Notes: generated from the letters alone by a model not told the origin. 64,000 nucleotides of DNA from Phycisphaeraceae bacterium (GCA_019636495.1 JAHBXL010000012.1:62001-126000); one strand, 5' to 3'; positions 41,094 through 49,215 are shown, numbered from the stretch's first letter. Numbers and translations: made by a program.

Positions 41094-42383
41094 ATGCCGT
41101 ACACGATCCGACCCGAGCAGGGCTTTGACGTCGACGCCGAGAGCACCAGTTACCTCAAGGGCCACGTCGATACCGGCGAGCGCTGGGTTCTGAACTTCGG
41201 CCCTCAGCACCCCGCCACGCACACGACGCTGCGTCTCGTACTCGAACTTGATGGAGAACGCGTGGCCCGCTGCACGCCGCACATCGGCTACCTGCACTCG
41301 GGCTTTGAGAAACTCGGCGAGCATCTTGATTACAACCAGTACGTCACGATCGTCTCGCGGATGGACTACCTCTCGCCGGTCCACAACGACATCACCTGGC
41401 ACGGCGCGGTCGAGACGCTTTTCGGCATCGAGATCACTCCGCGCTGCAAGGCGCTTCGGACGATCATGAACGAACTGGCGCGGGTCCAGAACCACCTGCT
41501 GTGCGTTGGGGCGGCGGCGCTGGACCTGGGCGCGATCACGGCGTTCCTCTATGCCTTCAACCCGCGCGAGAAGATCTACGACCTCTGCGACTTCATCGCG
41601 GGGCAGCGTTTCCACGCCGACTGGACCCGGGTCGGCGGGCTGATGCAGGACCTGCCCGATGAGGCCATCTTCCGCAAACTCGTCAAGGACCTGGTGAACG
41701 ACGACCTGCCGCGCGCGATCGACGAGTTCGAGGGACTGCTGAACGCCAACCGCATCTTCATCGACCGCACGCAGGGCGTCGGGCAGATCGGTCACGACGA
41801 GGCGATCGCGCACTCGCTCTCCGGGCCGATGGCCCGCGCCAGCGGAGTGAAGCGCGACCTCCGCAAGGACTTCCCGTACTTGTGCTACAAGGACAACTGG
41901 GACAACGCCGGCGCGCCCGCCGTCGAGTTCAAGGTGCCGATCGCCGTCGAAGGCGATGCGTACGCGCGCTTCCGCGTCCGCGTCGAGGAGATCAAGCAGT
42001 CCATGCACATCGTGCGGCAGTTGATCGACCGCATCCCCGGCGGCCCGGTTGACACCTACGCCGATGCGAAAATGGTCAAGCCGCCGAAGAAGGATGTCTA
42101 CGGCTCGATCGAGGGCCTCATCCAGCACTTCGAACTGGTCATGTCCAACCGCGGGTGGAAGGCGCCGGTCGCGGAGGCCTACGGCTTCAACGAAGGGCCC
42201 AACGGCGAGCAGGGCTTCTACATCGTGGCCGATGGCTCGCCGCGATCGTTCCGCGTCCGCACGCGCCCGGCGTGCTTCATCAACTATTCCGTCATGGCCC
42301 GCCTGACCGAGGGACACCTCCTGTCGGACATCCCCGCCATTCTCGGCTCGATCAACGTCGTCGCGGCGGAACTGGACCGCTAG
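41094..42383 (+). CDS. nuoD: NADH-quinone oxidoreductase subunit D
   Basis: 49-kDa-type subunit forming the quinone site of complex I. At 429 residues it has the family length. Strong markers are NFGPQHPATHTTLRLVLELDG, PHIGYLHSGFEKLGEHLDYN, MDYLSPVHNDITWHGAVE, RVQNHLLCVGAAALDLGA and the C-terminal INYSVMARLTEGHLLSDIPA. The quinone-site His and Tyr positions appear kept. It stands alone, away from nuoI, with a glycosyltransferase before it and deoC after it, so complex I genes are dispersed in this genome. Confidence 0.96.
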   Translation: MPYTIRPEQGFDVDAESTSYLKGHVDTGERWVLNFGPQHPATHTTLRLVLELDGERVARCTPHIGYLHSGFEKLGEHLDYNQYVTIVSRMDYLSPVHNDITWHGAVETLFGIEITPRCKALRTIMNELARVQNHLLCVGAAALDLGAITAFLYAFNPREKIYDLCDFIAGQRFHADWTRVGGLMQDLPDEAIFRKLVKDLVNDDLPRAIDEFEGLLNANRIFIDRTQGVGQIGHDEAIAHSLSGPMARASGVKRDLRKDFPYLCYKDNWDNAGAPAVEFKVPIAVEGDAYARFRVRVEEIKQSMHIVRQLIDRIPGGPVDTYADAKMVKPPKKDVYGSIEGLIQHFELVMSNRGWKAPVAEAYGFNEGPNGEQGFYIVADGSPRSFRVRTRPACFINYSVMARLTEGHLLSDIPAILGSINVVAAELDR

Positions 42384-42400
42384 CCGCCGCGCACGATTCT

Positions 42401-42406
42401 TACGGT
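42401..42406 (+). promoter_or_regulatory. -10-like box near deoC start
   Basis: TACGGT ends seven bases before the ATG at 42414. Confidence 0.3.
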
Positions 42407-42413
42407 GAACGCC

Positions 42414-43367
42414 ATGCCCATGCCGCGAACAGTTGACGCCGTCATGCTCGAGCAGCGCGCGGCATCGTTCAGGACGCGGTCGATCAAAGCCAGCGCGAAG
42501 ATGGCCGGACTGCGGCTGGCGATGTCGATGGTCGATCTCACCACGCTCGAAGGGAAGGACTCGCCGGAGAAAGTGCGGGCGCTGTGCCGCAAGGCGGTGA
42601 TGCCGGGTGTGGATCACCAGGGGAGCGCGCTCGCGCCAGTCGCGGCGGTGTGCGTGTATCCGAATCTGGTAGCCGTGGCGAGGGAAGAACTCGCGGGCAC
42701 GCCGATCAAAGTCGCCAGCGTCGCGACGGGCTTCCCCAGCGGGCAATACCCGCTGGCGGTGCGGATCGAGGACACCCGCCGCGCCATCCGCGATGGGGCC
42801 GATGAGATCGACATGGTGATCTCCCGCGGCAGTTTCCTAGCCGGAAAGTACGACCTCGTCGCCGAGGAGATCCGCGAGTTCAAGGCCGTCTGCAATGCCT
42901 CACCCTCGATCGGCGGCGATGCCCGCGCGCACGTGCACCTGAAGGTCATCCTCGAAACCGGCGAACTGGAGACCTACGACAATGCCCGCCGCGCAAGTGA
43001 TCTAGCGATCGAGGCGCTGCTCGTTGATGGCGCGGACGGGCCCGCGGGCACGGGCTTCATCAAGACCAGCACCGGCAAGGTCACTCCCGCGGCGACCATG
43101 CCCGTCACGCTCTGCATGCTGGAGGCCATCCGCGACTGCTTCCTCTCGACCGGCCACATGATCGGCATGAAGCCCGCCGGCGGAATCCGCACGGCCAAGG
43201 ATGCGCTGCACTACCTCGTGATGGTGAAGGAAACCCTCGGCGACCGCTGGCTCAACCCCGACTGGTTCCGCTTCGGCGCAAGCGCGCTGGTCGATGACCT
43301 CGTGCGGCAGATCCGCAAGCAGGGAAGCGGGAAGTACTCAGCGCGGTACGACTACGCCGAGGCCTGA
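42414..43367 (+). CDS. deoC: Deoxyribose-phosphate aldolase
   Basis: Cleaves 2-deoxyribose 5-phosphate to glyceraldehyde 3-phosphate and acetaldehyde. The 317-residue form is longer than the 220-250-residue short type and resembles the longer DeoC group. Key segments: VDLTTLEG, VCVYPNLVAVAREEL, VASVATGFPSGQ, GADEIDMVISRG, HLKVILETGEL, and GFIKTSTGKVTP with the Schiff-base Lys, then GMKPAGGIRTAKDAL. The acetaldehyde product suits the aldehyde dehydrogenase pair 3.5-7 kb downstream. ATG at 42414 is taken; GTG at 42405 is possible. Three REP-like palindromes follow its stop. Confidence 0.93.
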   Translation: MPMPRTVDAVMLEQRAASFRTRSIKASAKMAGLRLAMSMVDLTTLEGKDSPEKVRALCRKAVMPGVDHQGSALAPVAAVCVYPNLVAVAREELAGTPIKVASVATGFPSGQYPLAVRIEDTRRAIRDGADEIDMVISRGSFLAGKYDLVAEEIREFKAVCNASPSIGGDARAHVHLKVILETGELETYDNARRASDLAIEALLVDGADGPAGTGFIKTSTGKVTPAATMPVTLCMLEAIRDCFLSTGHMIGMKPAGGIRTAKDALHYLVMVKETLGDRWLNPDWFRFGASALVDDLVRQIRKQGSGKYSARYDYAEA

Positions 43368-43372
43368 TGTAG

Positions 43373-43454
43373 CACGGGCATCCTGCCCGTGACTACCTCG
43401 TGGCACGGGCGTCCCGCCCGTGAACTGCCTCAAAGCCCGGGCATCCTGCCCGAG
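43373..43454. repeat. Three tandem REP-like palindromes
   Basis: CACGGGCA-TCC-TGCCCGTG at 43373-43391, CACGGGCG-TCC-CGCCCGTG at 43404-43422, and a weaker CCCGGGCATCCTGCCCGAG at about 43436-43454. All share the TCC loop. The middle unit is identical over 24 bases to the inverse of 10322-10345. Confidence 0.85.
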
Positions 43455-43610
43455 CAGGAGCGCACTCGCCACTCCGCCGTATTGCCGGTATGCTGGGGCA
43501 CAGAGCCGGATTGGCCGCAGATCAAAGCGGATGAACGCAGATTAGAATCTCGCCGCGTGCGTATCGGGATCGGGCCGCTCGTCTCGTTGGGTCATGTCGG
43601 GACGTACCGC

Positions 43611-44435
43611 ATGAAGCGCTCACCGCTCAAACTCGCGATGGTCATCCTCGCGTATCTCGCGGCGGGGGCGGTGGTGAACTTGGTTGTAGCGGCGGGGTGT
43701 GCGTTGTGGATGCCGCTGACGCAGCCCTATTTGCGCAATCTGGATACGGTGCCGCGGTCAATGGAAAAGTGGACCCCGCAAACCTGGCGGGCGGCCTTGT
43801 CAGAAGCGACTAGTCGCAACGAGCCAGGTCGGGTATTTGTGGTGGCTCATGAGGTCAGCCGTCTGGGGGTCAGCATTCGACGCGCGAGCATTCATCTGGC
43901 TCACGATAAAGCTCGCTTCACCACCACCGGAATTCCAAATGAGCAGTTCAAGCCGGACCAGATAGCGGTGTTTCGGTCTGGCTGGCCGGCTGCCTGTGTT
44001 GAGTCCGTAAGTGAATCGACTAGCACTTGGGGCTTTGGCGACTTGCACATCGGCCCCATACTCGGCTCGCCCGCTGTGTTTCGATGTGTATTGCATGTGC
44101 CCATTGCAGGGGACACAATTCAGCTGGCGCCGCTGATCTTCGGAATAGATGGCTCACGTGTGACCCGCAACTTCATTCCGCTCTCTCCCGTCTGGCCCGC
44201 GCTCGTCGCCAACACGATCGTGTGGGCGATCATCCTCGCGATTCTCGTGAATGGCCCGCGGTTCGTGCGGGGCGAACTTCGGATGCGGCGAGGGCTGTGC
44301 CGGTCGTGCGCCTACCCGATCGGCGTCTCTGACCGCTGCACCGAGTGCGGCCGCGAACTGCCCCGCTGGTTGCTGAAACTGCGCGGGGACGGCTCACCGC
44401 GGGCGGCCATGAGTAAGCACAAGCCGGAGGGCTGA
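43611..44435 (+). CDS. Membrane protein with C-terminal zinc ribbon, family copy A
   Basis: A 274-residue protein. It begins with a membrane span (LAMVILAYLAAGAVVNLVVAAG), has about 150 exported residues with PWRAA-like and Trp-containing patterns, a second span (PALVANTIVWAIILAILV), then a short cytoplasmic zinc-ribbon-like end: CRSCAYPIGVSDRCTECG. The zinc ribbon with Tyr-Pro or Tyr-Asp after the second Cys recurs in at least six other proteins in this window. Its function is unknown. The middle is less GC-rich than neighbours (43740-44160), suggesting faster evolution. The stop overlaps the next start. Confidence 0.75.
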   Translation: MKRSPLKLAMVILAYLAAGAVVNLVVAAGCALWMPLTQPYLRNLDTVPRSMEKWTPQTWRAALSEATSRNEPGRVFVVAHEVSRLGVSIRRASIHLAHDKARFTTTGIPNEQFKPDQIAVFRSGWPAACVESVSESTSTWGFGDLHIGPILGSPAVFRCVLHVPIAGDTIQLAPLIFGIDGSRVTRNFIPLSPVWPALVANTIVWAIILAILVNGPRFVRGELRMRRGLCRSCAYPIGVSDRCTECGRELPRWLLKLRGDGSPRAAMSKHKPEG

Positions 44436-45742
44436 TGCGCAGAAGGCTGATCATGATTCTGGCGTTGTCGCTCGCCTTGGGCGCGGCGGTCAATGTCGGC
44501 ATCGCGCTGTGGGTCGGCCGTCACTCCATCTCCAACGCCGCGGCGTGGTCGGGCGGGTACATCGGCGAGTGGCCGGCGGGCGCGCGGAAAGGCTGGCCCG
44601 ATGGCGCGATCCGCGCGGAGCGTTCCGAGGAACTCGTGCGCGAGGTCGCGGCGTGGCCGGTGTTCGATGGATGGGACCCCGCCGTGCTCCCGGAGATTCA
44701 ACCCTGGCAGCGCGTGTACGAGTCGGGCTGGCCGTGGCCGGCGGTGCGTGCGCAGATCGCGATTCCGCTGCGCGCTGAGCGCGATGTCGCGCCCGCACAG
44801 ATGCCGCGGGCCGAGAGCGGGCGCAGTTACCGGCCGATCTGGCCGGGCTTTGCCTATGGCACGCTGCTGTTCGGCGTCTTGGCGGGGCTGGTTGGTTGCG
44901 CGCTGCTGTTTCTGCTGGGGCCGTGGATGCTGGCTTTCCTGCTGCCGCGGCGGCGCAGAAGGCTCATCGCGCACTGGCGCGCGTGGGGCGTGGCGCGGGC
45001 GAACAAGCCCGGCGCCGCGGGCAGCGATGCCGCGGCCTCGGCCGCCGAGTCGCGCCCCGCGCTGGGCGATGCGATTGCGATCGCGTGGTGGCTCTCACCG
45101 CGGGGATCGTGGAAGAGATTGTCGGGCCTCATCATCGCGGCGGTCATCGGCGGCGCAGCGTTGACGGTTTTGGTCTCATGGACGTGCGCGCTCTGGCCGC
45201 GGGTGTTCGTCTTCCAAGGCTTCGGCACGCCGATGGTGATCGAGCAGTGGGGGGCGACGTTCACGAGTGAGCAAATGCCGACCGGGTCGCCGATCGGAGA
45301 CATGAGTGCGCTGCAGGTACATGTTGGGTGGCCGTGGCGCACGCTGCGATGGACCGCCGAGAATGACGCGTGGGCGCGCTGGGCGCACCTCGTCGCGCCG
45401 CCAACCTCCGCCCCGGGCATCATGCGCGAGGGCGTCAAACTTCCGAGCCTCCTGATCAACGCGCAGCGCGCCGAGCGGCGTATCCCGCTCGATCCCATCG
45501 CCGCGGGGCTGGTTCGCGCGGTGCCGTTCTATACCGCGGTATCGCTGGTGATGCTGATACTGCTCGGGAATCTCCGCCGCGGCGTGCGCGTGTGGCGCGG
45601 GCAGTGCCCCACGTGCGGCTATCCCGTCGGCCCGCCGGAAGTCTGCACGGAGTGCGGGCTGCCGCTTCGCGGAAATGAGCAAATGGCAAACAAGCAAATG
45701 GCAAAGGAAGGAGCAGCAATGGCAGAGAAGCAAGATCGGTGA
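44435..45742 (+). CDS. Membrane protein with C-terminal zinc ribbon, family copy B (double unit)
   Basis: A 435-residue protein built as two related units. Each unit opens with a span (LIMILALSLALGAAVNVGIA; then ISGLIIAAVIGGAALTVLV-like sequence near residue 230), has an exported region with a GWPWPAVRAQ or GWPWRTLRWT motif, and ends in another span. Only the second unit keeps the zinc ribbon CPTCGYPVGPPEVCTECG. This looks like a fusion or internal duplication of copy A/C-type genes. The start codon overlaps the previous stop by one base. The last 20 residues are coded by a short tandem repeat. Confidence 0.72.
   Translation: MRRRLIMILALSLALGAAVNVGIALWVGRHSISNAAAWSGGYIGEWPAGARKGWPDGAIRAERSEELVREVAAWPVFDGWDPAVLPEIQPWQRVYESGWPWPAVRAQIAIPLRAERDVAPAQMPRAESGRSYRPIWPGFAYGTLLFGVLAGLVGCALLFLLGPWMLAFLLPRRRRRLIAHWRAWGVARANKPGAAGSDAAASAAESRPALGDAIAIAWWLSPRGSWKRLSGLIIAAVIGGAALTVLVSWTCALWPRVFVFQGFGTPMVIEQWGATFTSEQMPTGSPIGDMSALQVHVGWPWRTLRWTAENDAWARWAHLVAPPTSAPGIMREGVKLPSLLINAQRAERRIPLDPIAAGLVRAVPFYTAVSLVMLILLGNLRRGVRVWRGQCPTCGYPVGPPEVCTECGLPLRGNEQMANKQMAKEGAAMAEKQDR
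45678..45705. repeat. Short tandem repeat at the 3' end of family copy B
   Basis: AGCAAATGGCAAA occurs at 45678-45690 and 45693-45705 (15-base period) and encodes a Met/Ala/Lys/Gln-rich tail. The A-rich composition is foreign to the surrounding GC-rich gene. Confidence 0.7.
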
Positions 45743-45768
45743 GCCTCGGGGGCGATGCTGGAGAACGG

Positions 45769-46446
45769 ATGCGAAAGCGGTGGGCAATGGCGGTGCTGGC
45801 TTCGCTCCTGCTGGGCGCGGCGCTGAACATCGCGCTGGCGTGGGCGGTGTTGCTGCGATACGGCGTGCCGACAAGCCAGCCTCAGCGTCAGCACGGAGAA
45901 GGCAAGGATGTTCGGTGGATCAGGTCGGTTCCGGCCAACTGGCCCGCCGCGGCGAACTCGTGGAGCCGCATCCGGTGGTGGAACTGCACCATCGATGACC
46001 AGATGGTCATTCCGGAAGTCAAGGACAGGTTCGAGCGTCATGTGAGTGGGTCGCACTGGGTCCGTGTCGTAGGGTGGGGGTGGCCGTGTGCATCGGTTGG
46101 CGTGGTGTGGCTGCGCGAGGAGCCGATCACGCTCGACGTGGAGGGCATGCCGCATCGGGAATCGGGCATTCGCGGCGGACTGCCGTTGCCAAAGTTTGCA
46201 CAGCGCGGACCTTGGGCCAATCGCCTGCCGGTGATGCCGATGTGGCCGGGGTTTGCGCTCAACACGCTGCTCTATGGCGCGCTTGTCGGATCGGCGCTGT
46301 TCGGGCCCGGCGCGATTCGGCGCACGCTGCGCCGCCGCCGCGGCGCGTGCATCGTGTGCGGGTACGATCTGACGGGGCTGGCGATGTGCCCGGAGTGCGG
46401 CGCGCCGGCCGGAGCGAAAGCACATCAGGCCCCGACAGTGCATTGA
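45769..46446 (+). CDS. Membrane protein with C-terminal zinc ribbon, family copy C
   Basis: A 225-residue relative of copies A and B: an N-terminal span (WAMAVLASLLLGAALNIALA), an exported part with GWGWPCASVGVVW, a second span (FALNTLLYGALVGSALF), and the ribbon CIVCGYDLTGLAMCPECG. The ATG at 45769 is preferred because GGAG lies just upstream and it begins at the span; an in-frame GTG at 45739 is possible. It is third in a row of co-directional paralogues, probably one operon. Confidence 0.72.
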   Translation: MRKRWAMAVLASLLLGAALNIALAWAVLLRYGVPTSQPQRQHGEGKDVRWIRSVPANWPAAANSWSRIRWWNCTIDDQMVIPEVKDRFERHVSGSHWVRVVGWGWPCASVGVVWLREEPITLDVEGMPHRESGIRGGLPLPKFAQRGPWANRLPVMPMWPGFALNTLLYGALVGSALFGPGAIRRTLRRRRGACIVCGYDLTGLAMCPECGAPAGAKAHQAPTVH

Positions 46447-46469
46447 GACAGCCCCGGAGCAAACGAGTC

Positions 46470-46853
46470 ATGACCAGCCAACTGTCCATCAGAGTTGTCG
46501 CGGCGATTGCACTCGCGGCGGGCGGGTGCTGCTCATCCGCCTCCGGCCCGGCCGAGGCGCCGCCGCGGGCAACACCGGGAGATTCCATGCAGCGACTGAC
46601 CGGAACACTGCGCAGCGGCCTCATGGGCATTGGCGGCGAGCACACGGGGTGGGCGATGCTGGTGCCGGGCGAGGGATCACGGGAGAAGCAGGTCGAGGTG
46701 GATGTGTCGAAGGTCGCCGCGATGGCGAGGGCGATGGATGGGAAGTCGGTGACCGCGGAGGGGACGTATGTCGAGAAGCGGTATGTGGAGCGGGGGCCTA
46801 CGAGGATCTTTCAAATCGAGCGGTTCTGGACGTGCTTTGAACCAGGGACGTGA
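46470..46853 (+). CDS. Small lipoprotein, unknown
   Basis: A 127-residue protein with a lipoprotein signal (VVAAIALAAGGCCSSASG) and a compact beta-rich domain (RLTGTLRSGLMGIGGEHTGW, VTAEGTYVEKRYVERG). No known domain is recognised; the pattern resembles small OB-like modules that end many planctomycete lipoproteins. It starts 24 bases after the third zinc-ribbon gene and may share its transcript. Confidence 0.65.
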   Translation: MTSQLSIRVVAAIALAAGGCCSSASGPAEAPPRATPGDSMQRLTGTLRSGLMGIGGEHTGWAMLVPGEGSREKQVEVDVSKVAAMARAMDGKSVTAEGTYVEKRYVERGPTRIFQIERFWTCFEPGT

Positions 46854-46919
46854 GATCGGAGCGACCGGGCGGGGGAAAGGGGGACCGGTGCGTGGAAGCG
46901 GGCCGTGGGGCGGGGCCGA

Positions 46920-46925
46920 TACGCT
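46920..46925 (+). promoter_or_regulatory. -10-like box for leaderless aldehyde dehydrogenase
   Basis: TACGCT ends six bases before the ATG at 46932. TTGGGGT between them is not a plausible Shine-Dalgarno at that distance. Confidence 0.45.
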
Positions 46926-46931
46926 TGGGGT

Positions 46932-48707
46932 ATGAACACGAGCCAGAGCGGGACAGTGATCGGCAAGGCAGTTGAGGGTGGCGAGCCGGAGAACGGCGAA
47001 ACCGCGGGGGCGATCGTGCACATCAGGAGCCGCGAGGGTCTGAATCCCGCGCTCGATTTCGGCGCGGCGTGGGAATACGCACCCGCGCCCGAGACGGTGA
47101 AGGTGCAGATCGCGGATCGGTACGGGCTGTTCATTGATGGGAAGTGGATCGAGCCGCGCAGCGGGAAGAAGCGCGGCGATGGCGGCGTGTTCGCGACCAT
47201 CAACCCCGCGACCGAGCAGACTCTCGCCGAGATCACGCAGGCCGGGGCGGCGGATGTTGATGCCGCGGTTGCCGCGGCGAGGCGGGCCCAGCCGAAGTGG
47301 GCCGCGCTGCCGGGGAAGGAGCGGGGCAAGTTTCTGTTCCGGATCGCGCGGCGGATCCAGGAGCGGGCGCGGGAACTGGCGATCCTTGAGACGATGAACG
47401 GGGGCAAGCCGATCCGCGAGTCGCGGGATGTGGATGTGCCGCTGGCAGCGCAGCACTTCTTTTATCACGCGGGCTGGGCGGACAAGTTGGAGTATGCGTT
47501 TCCGGGATGGTCCGGTGGCTCCGCTCCTGGTGGCTCCGCTGTCCAGAGCGGAGCGCGAAACGCACGGCTCGGGAGAGCCGTGCCACCGCCCGTGGGTGTC
47601 TGCGGTCAGATCATCCCGTGGAACTTCCCGCTGCTGATGGCGGCGTGGAAGATCGCGCCAGCGCTCGCGTGCGGGAACACGGTGGTGCTGAAGCCGGCGG
47701 AGACGACCTCGCTCACCGCGCTGCGGCTGGCGGAGATCTGCGATGAGGTGGGGCTGCCGCCGGGAGTCGTGAACATCGTGACGGGCGACGGGCGGACGGG
47801 GGCTGCGATCGTCAACCACCCGGGGATCGACAAGATTGCGTTCACGGGTTCGACGGAAGTCGGCAAGAAGATTGCTCTTGAGGTGGCCCGGCACTCCGTG
47901 CCGGGCGCAAGGGGGCAACCTGCAAAGGCCAAGCGTCTCACGCTCGAACTCGGGGGCAAGTCCGCCAACATCATCTTCGATGATGCGAGCATCGATCAGG
48001 CCGTCGAGGGAATCGTGCAGGGAATCTACTTCAACCAGGGGCACGTGTGCTGCGCTGGCTCTCGCTTGTTTGTGCAGGAGGGCGTACTCGACGAGGTGAC
48101 GGCGAAACTGGCGATCCGGCTGGCGAGTCTGCGTGTCGGCGACCCGATGGACAAGAACACGGACCTTGGCGCGATCAACTCGCGGGCGCAACTCGAGAAG
48201 ATCGAGGGCTATCTCGCCACGGGTGAAGCGGAAGGCGCAGAACTGTGCGTGCCGGGGTCCGGGTCTCGCCCCGCCGCCTCGGGGTCCGGGAAGTCGACCA
48301 AGAGCACTTCCGGAACCCGGAGCCCGGAACCCGGAACCCGCGGCCTTGCGCGTGCCGGCTTACCTGAGCGCGGCTTCTGGTGTCGCCCGTGCTTCTTCAA
48401 GGGCGTGCAGCCCTCGCACACGATCGCGCGAGAGGAGATCTTCGGCCCGGTGCTGGCGGTGATGAGTTTCCGCACGCCCGAGGAAGCGATCACGCGCGCC
48501 AACAACTCGCCCTATGGACTGGCAGCGGGCGTGTGGACGGACAAGGGGTCGAAGATCTTCGAGATCGCGCGGAAACTCGAAGCGGGGGTGGTGTGGCTGA
48601 ACACCTACAACAAGTTCGACGCGGCGAGCCCGTTCGGCGGTTTCAAGGAATCGGGCTTCGGCCGCGAGGGGGGGATGCAGGGGTTGAGGGGGTATGTGGA
48701 GGTCTGA
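46932..48707 (+). CDS. Aldehyde dehydrogenase with three repeat-derived insertions
   Basis: A 591-residue NAD(P)-dependent aldehyde dehydrogenase, about 100 residues longer than usual. The catalytic set is intact: IIPWNFPLLMAAWK, VLKPAETTSL, FTGSTEVGKKI, LELGGKS with Glu339, and NQGHVCCAGS with Cys373/374, then EEIFGPVLAV and FGGFKESGFGREGG. Three stretches do not fit the family: residues about 193-219 and 441-470 from tandem repeats and hairpins, and 316-328 from a REP-like unit also found in dprA. All keep the frame and fall between core motifs. It may oxidise acetaldehyde from deoC, and the catalytic-domain-less copy at 49801 may be its partner. Confidence 0.9.
   Translation: MNTSQSGTVIGKAVEGGEPENGETAGAIVHIRSREGLNPALDFGAAWEYAPAPETVKVQIADRYGLFIDGKWIEPRSGKKRGDGGVFATINPATEQTLAEITQAGAADVDAAVAAARRAQPKWAALPGKERGKFLFRIARRIQERARELAILETMNGGKPIRESRDVDVPLAAQHFFYHAGWADKLEYAFPGWSGGSAPGGSAVQSGARNARLGRAVPPPVGVCGQIIPWNFPLLMAAWKIAPALACGNTVVLKPAETTSLTALRLAEICDEVGLPPGVVNIVTGDGRTGAAIVNHPGIDKIAFTGSTEVGKKIALEVARHSVPGARGQPAKAKRLTLELGGKSANIIFDDASIDQAVEGIVQGIYFNQGHVCCAGSRLFVQEGVLDEVTAKLAIRLASLRVGDPMDKNTDLGAINSRAQLEKIEGYLATGEAEGAELCVPGSGSRPAASGSGKSTKSTSGTRSPEPGTRGLARAGLPERGFWCRPCFFKGVQPSHTIAREEIFGPVLAVMSFRTPEEAITRANNSPYGLAAGVWTDKGSKIFEIARKLEAGVVWLNTYNKFDAASPFGGFKESGFGREGGMQGLRGYVEV
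47514..47582. repeat. Composite repeat inside the aldehyde dehydrogenase
   Basis: GGTGGCTCCGCT occurs at 47514-47525 and 47529-47540. GCTCCGCT/AGCGGAGC form a hairpin at 47533-47554, and CACGGCTC-GGGA-GAGCCGTG another at 47563-47582. It encodes residues of the first insertion. Confidence 0.75.
47878..47907. repeat. REP-like palindrome inside the aldehyde dehydrogenase
   Basis: Identical over 30 bases to 12807-12836 in dprA. The palindrome core is 47886-47906. Confidence 0.85.
48305..48339. repeat. Tandem heptamer array inside the aldehyde dehydrogenase
   Basis: Five seven-base units: CACTTCC, GGAACCC, GGAGCCC, GGAACCC, GGAACCC. The first unit, CACTTCC, is also the main unit of the intergenic array at 62661-62702. 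GGGTCCGGG-type copies lie just upstream (48256-48290). Confidence 0.85.
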
Positions 48708-48786
48708 GGGATTGAAACACGCAGGCGCACGGGGTCGCACGGAGGGAGGACCTGGCGCTCGGTGTCGTTGAACTGGGAGAGTGGGT

Positions 48787-49002
48787 TCAGAGGTCCTCGG
48801 GAATCAAGCCCGTCCGCTTCGAGATGCGCGCGAGCATCTTCGGGCCAGCTTCTTCCCGATCATGGAAGGCGAACACGAAGTCGGGCCACCCTTGCCGCTG
48901 CAACGTCTTGTGAGAACCGGACTGCCTCTTGACTGACCAACCGATGCGGAGCAACGCAGCGAGAACTCGTGCCGCTCTTGTTGAAGACCAGGCGGGCGGC
49001 AT
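48787..49002 (-). CDS. hicA: HicA-type mRNA interferase toxin
   Basis: A 71-residue toxin of the HicA/YcfA family with a double-stranded-RNA-binding fold that cleaves mRNA. RVLAALLRIGWSVKRQSGSHKTL contains the catalytic His31, followed by an aromatic-rich strand and the tail LARISKRTGLIPEDL. It begins three bases after the hicB stop, so the pair is co-transcribed with the antitoxin gene first. The start at 49002 leaves a normal length. Confidence 0.85.
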   Translation of the reverse strand: MPPAWSSTRAARVLAALLRIGWSVKRQSGSHKTLQRQGWPDFVFAFHDREEAGPKMLARISKRTGLIPEDL

Positions 49003-49005
49003 GGG

Positions 49006-49209
49006 TCAGGCCACCAGCTTGAAGACCGCCTGAACGTCGGGGAGTGTCTCGCCGTGCTCAAGGCGTTCGGCCAGCACGTGCAGCGACAGAGCCTGCGCAC
49101 GACGGACAGCCTCCTCCTTGGTTGCTCCATAGGCCAGAACGCCCGGAAGTTCAGGCACCTCGGCAATCCAGCGGCCATCATCCTCTTGCTCGATCTCGAT
49201 CTGGTACAT
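49006..49209 (-). CDS. hicB: HicB-type antitoxin (short form)
   Basis: A 67-residue antitoxin of the HicB family: YQIEIEQEDDGRWIAEVPEL, then GVLAYGATKEEAVRRAQALSL, the partial RNase H-like fold that blocks HicA. It ends before any DNA-binding domain, so it is the short form and autoregulation through its own helix-turn-helix or ribbon-helix-helix is unlikely. TACCAT six bases before the ATG suggests a leaderless transcript. Confidence 0.87.
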   Translation of the reverse strand: MYQIEIEQEDDGRWIAEVPELPGVLAYGATKEEAVRRAQALSLHVLAERLEHGETLPDVQAVFKLVA

Positions 49210-49215
49210 GGCCGG

